Below the pieces are notes generated by a model. That model searched no databases. It saw only the letters and a list, made by a program, of their open reading frames with translations, and had not been told where the DNA came from. Positions 62,046 through 64,000 of a stretch of 64,000 nucleotides of DNA are shown here, piece after piece. Numbering within the stretch: the stretch's first letter is position 1; each line of letters starts with the position of its first letter. A program made the position numbers and the translations under genes. The DNA comes from Cyclobacterium jeungdonense (GTDB lineage Bacteria > Bacteroidota > Bacteroidia > Cytophagales > Cyclobacteriaceae), in the NCBI RefSeq assembly GCF_010994275.1, contig NZ_WMCD01000012.1, positions 124,001-188,000 of the forward strand, written 5' to 3'.

Positions 62046-63021
62046 CGGCTTTTTCTGCTCCCAGGCGTTCAGCCAGGGCACTGCCGATGATAAGCTGCAA
62101 GGTATGGTACAGCATGATGGGTAAGAGCACTACACCAAATACCACCGGATCGGGGAACAATACCTTGCCCATGACCGCTGCCTGTACCAGTGATTTTTTA
62201 GATCCGCAGAAAAGCACCGTGATCCGGTCCGGCCGGTTGAAGCCAAGCCACTTCCCTACTCCATACATTACACCCAGCATTACCAGAAATAGCAGCAACA
62301 TCCAAAGACCAAGGCCCAGTACATTCTGCCCGGCAAACATGTTTTGCCCAAAGGATTGGGAAAATGCCGAAAAAACAATCAATAAAATGACCGTTTGGTC
62401 GAAATACTTTAATTGCCGGCTACGCCGCTGCACCCAGGCACCCAGGTAGCGATGCAGTGAAAATCCGAATCCCACCGGAAGAAAAATTTGCAAGACCAAT
62501 TGGCCTACCGTATCCCAGAGCGCAAAATCAGTCTCTGAGGCACTGAGAAACAGATCCATCCAAAGTGGGGTGATAAAAATCCCCAGCAGGCTGGAAATAC
62601 TGGCATTGAAGATGGCAGCGGGCAAATTTCCACCGGCAATGGACACCATAACCACCGAAGAAGAAACCGTGGAAGGAAGCACCGCCAGGTAAAAGGTCCC
62701 GAGCCAAAAAAGGCTATCCGCATCGCCAAAGAAAACATAACAAACAAAAATGAGCGCTGGAAAAACCAGAAAAGTGGTACTTTGAATCCACAGGTGCAAC
62801 CGCCAGTTGAACAGCCCAACTTTCAATGTAGCAGGACTGATCTTCACTCCATAAAAGAAAAAGATGATAGTCACCCCATAATAGGTTAGGTCATCCAGGC
62901 TTACCCTCCCACTGCTTTGTCCCCATTCAGGAAATAAATAAGCCAGAAATATGGTCAGCAGAAGCAGAAAAAAAAAGCCATTGATCCCGGCTTTAGCCAG
63001 GTGTGTTTTCAGGGATGCCAT
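62038..63021 (-). CDS. Bile acid:sodium symporter (BASS) family transporter
   Basis: The ATG at 63021 gives 327 residues; a start ten codons upstream at 63051 is possible. About nine or ten membrane helices are visible, with GVTIIFFFYGVKISPATLKVG after the first, LAVLPSTVSSSVVMVSIAGG (with the helix-broken Thr-Val-Ser-Ser motif) and FCGSKKSLVQAAVMGKVLFP near the end. It resembles the SLC10A7/Rch1 and YfeH-like branch rather than true bile-acid carriers. The substrate is unknown. It is convergent with the queuosine transporter. Confidence 0.88.
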   Translation of the reverse strand: MASLKTHLAKAGINGFFFLLLLTIFLAYLFPEWGQSSGRVSLDDLTYYGVTIIFFFYGVKISPATLKVGLFNWRLHLWIQSTTFLVFPALIFVCYVFFGDADSLFWLGTFYLAVLPSTVSSSVVMVSIAGGNLPAAIFNASISSLLGIFITPLWMDLFLSASETDFALWDTVGQLVLQIFLPVGFGFSLHRYLGAWVQRRSRQLKYFDQTVILLIVFSAFSQSFGQNMFAGQNVLGLGLWMLLLFLVMLGVMYGVGKWLGFNRPDRITVLFCGSKKSLVQAAVMGKVLFPDPVVFGVVLLPIMLYHTLQLIIGSALAERLGAEKAAI

Positions 63022-63179
63022 AATGAACCGCTTGGTCAGAAAGTAGGGCAAATTAAGTAAAAAATGGCTAATATACCTCCTCGTAAATTGACTGGATACA
63101 TGACAACGCCATTATTCTTATTCCCTTCCGAAACCCTTAAAACTGCTTATTCTTCGAAAGAAATTCTGTAGAAGGCTAC

Positions 63180-63611
63180 TTACGATTCCTCCACGTGCTT
63201 TTTGAAGTTGTTTAATATGGCTTGCCATCCATCCCGCTGCATATCCGTTGAATTTTCCGGTTCGGAATCAAAAGTAATAGTCACCATAGTTTGATTACCC
63301 TCTTCTTCGAAGGACACCTGTACTTTCCTGCCATCTGTCAGGGCATAACTCAGGAATTTTTCGGGGCGAATCTCGTCGTAAACCGCCTCATAATCAAAAC
63401 CAAAACTTCCATCTTTGGCCTCCATTCGGGCATAAAAACTCCCTCCGACTCGCAACTCATTCTTTACGCGTGGGCACTGCCATTCCTGCGATGCAAAGTT
63501 CCACTGCATGATTTGTTCAGGATCCGTGTAGTATTCCCATACCTTTTGACTCCCGGCAGCAATAATTGCCTGCACGGTGATTTTTTCGGATTTCTTAGTT
63601 TGTTGGTGCAT
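63180..63611 (-). CDS. SRPBCC-superfamily protein, AHSA1-like
   Basis: The 143-residue protein has an AHSA1/START-type fold: ITVQAIIAAGSQKVWEYYTD at the N-terminus, IMQWNFASQEWQCP, then GGSFYARMEAKDGSFGFDYE and the last helix DGWQAILNNFKKHVEES. Members form a hydrophobic pocket that may bind lipids or small compounds; exact roles are rarely known. It is monocistronic. Confidence 0.9.
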   Translation of the reverse strand: MHQQTKKSEKITVQAIIAAGSQKVWEYYTDPEQIMQWNFASQEWQCPRVKNELRVGGSFYARMEAKDGSFGFDYEAVYDEIRPEKFLSYALTDGRKVQVSFEEEGNQTMVTITFDSEPENSTDMQRDGWQAILNNFKKHVEES

Positions 63612-63785
63612 TTCAATTAACGGATTTTGGGTTTACTACTGGAAATCATTCGTTCTATTTTAAGATTAACGAACAAATCAGTCCTTCCGTATATTTCCTT
63701 TTAACTGCGATAGATACGCCAATTTAATCATTTCAAACTGGAAATTGAGGGGAGGCTCTATCTTGATTCGAGTGATTAGGCAAAC

Positions 63786-64000
63786 CTACACTGGTTTCCC
63801 CGCCTGTCTAAGCCGCCGCAAATGATCGCAGAGCACGGCCGTAGCCACGGCCACGTTAAGGGATTCTGCACCGCCAAAGGAAGGAATCGTCAGCTTTTGG
63901 CTAACCAGGACCTCCAGCTCCGGGGAGATACCATGGGATTCGTTGCCCATTAACAACACTCCCTCAGCCGGACCGCTATGCGAATAAATGGACAGGCCCT
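63786..64000 (-). CDS. SpoU/TrmH-family RNA methyltransferase, C-terminal part
   Basis: Only the last about 71 codons are in the window; the gene continues beyond position 64000. The visible end carries two SpoU motifs: LLMGNESHGISPELE, which belongs to the SAM-binding knot, and the last motif SLNVAVATAVLCDHL. These enzymes 2'-O-methylate rRNA or tRNA. The stop TAG is at 63786-63788. Which RNA and position it methylates cannot be told from the fragment. Confidence 0.85.
   Translation of the reverse strand, partial: GLSIYSHSGPAEGVLLMGNESHGISPELEVLVSQKLTIPSFGGAESLNVAVATAVLCDHLRRLRQAGKPV

Noticed and set aside
1..64000. tRNA, rRNA, CRISPR arrays, complete insertion sequences, phage or integrase genes
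   Set aside because: None was recognised on either strand; the tandem and inverted repeats found are the micro-ORF elements and short palindromes listed above.

Overview
The window looks like a chromosomal segment of a Bacteroidota member, most likely Cytophagales and possibly Cyclobacteriaceae. This rests on family content, not on a marker gene. It carries two TonB-dependent receptors (one paired with a DUF4249 lipoprotein), DUF1080, DUF4038/DUF5060 and DUF4856 proteins, an imelysin, a BatB-type operon, a glycine-lipid acyltransferase pair, a queuosine-precursor transporter, and promoters of the TTTG / TAnnTTTG type. No rRNA, tRNA, CRISPR array, complete insertion sequence or phage was seen.

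Layout. 0.2-4.2 kb: a GntR/HutC regulator diverging from a secreted nitrilase-fold hydrolase, then a secreted DUF4038 glycosidase-like protein. 4.4-8.5 kb: a scar region with a truncated LolA-like gene, an AT-rich GT39-type membrane glycosyltransferase, a truncated MFS transporter and gene-poor AT-rich debris. 8.5-14.8 kb: a minus-strand operon (DUF4856 lipoprotein, imelysin lipoprotein, HTTM membrane protein, FecA-like receptor) behind a promoter overlapped by a 25-bp palindrome, probably for iron or haem acquisition. 15.0-17.3 kb: katG with a lipoprotein signal. 17.7-21.6 kb: two tandem L-domain/leucine-rich lipoproteins. 21.9-23.3 kb: a frameshifted sulfatase. 23.4-29.7 kb: a TetR-controlled RND efflux operon.

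29.8-32.7 kb holds the most unusual feature: three copies of a roughly 93-bp element. Each encodes a 24-31 residue peptide sharing the start MKSSMT and the core GMII(N/D)HAR(F/L)H. Each sits directly against the start codon of the next ORF: one copy before an XRE-type membrane regulator and two tandem copies before rfbA. 32.9-40.2 kb: an outer-membrane protein, a pirin, a Tat-type sugar isomerase/epimerase, a polyphosphate glucokinase overlapping a phosphotriesterase-like gene, a DUF1080 protein, a tandem-UspA protein and a small secreted protein. 40.5-40.8 kb holds an esterase relic, followed by a Na/Pi cotransporter.

42.6-49.3 kb looks like a sugar/uronate module: a double DUF1080 lipoprotein, a TIM-barrel isomerase/epimerase, uxaC, a FucP-like permease and an aldo/keto reductase. 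The DUF1080 gene and uxaC share a 12-bp palindrome (GCAATCGATTGC) of LacI-operator type. 49.3-51.1 kb: a GlsB/GlsA-like acyltransferase pair. 51.4-55.4 kb: an SDR enzyme and a DUF4249/TonB-receptor pair. 55.6-57.9 kb: a shortened bat operon. The remainder is housekeeping or mixed: a MORN/YwqK protein, purC, a STAS protein, RNase Z, a queuosine transporter, a BASS-family transporter, an AHSA1 protein and the 3' end of a SpoU methyltransferase cut by the window edge.
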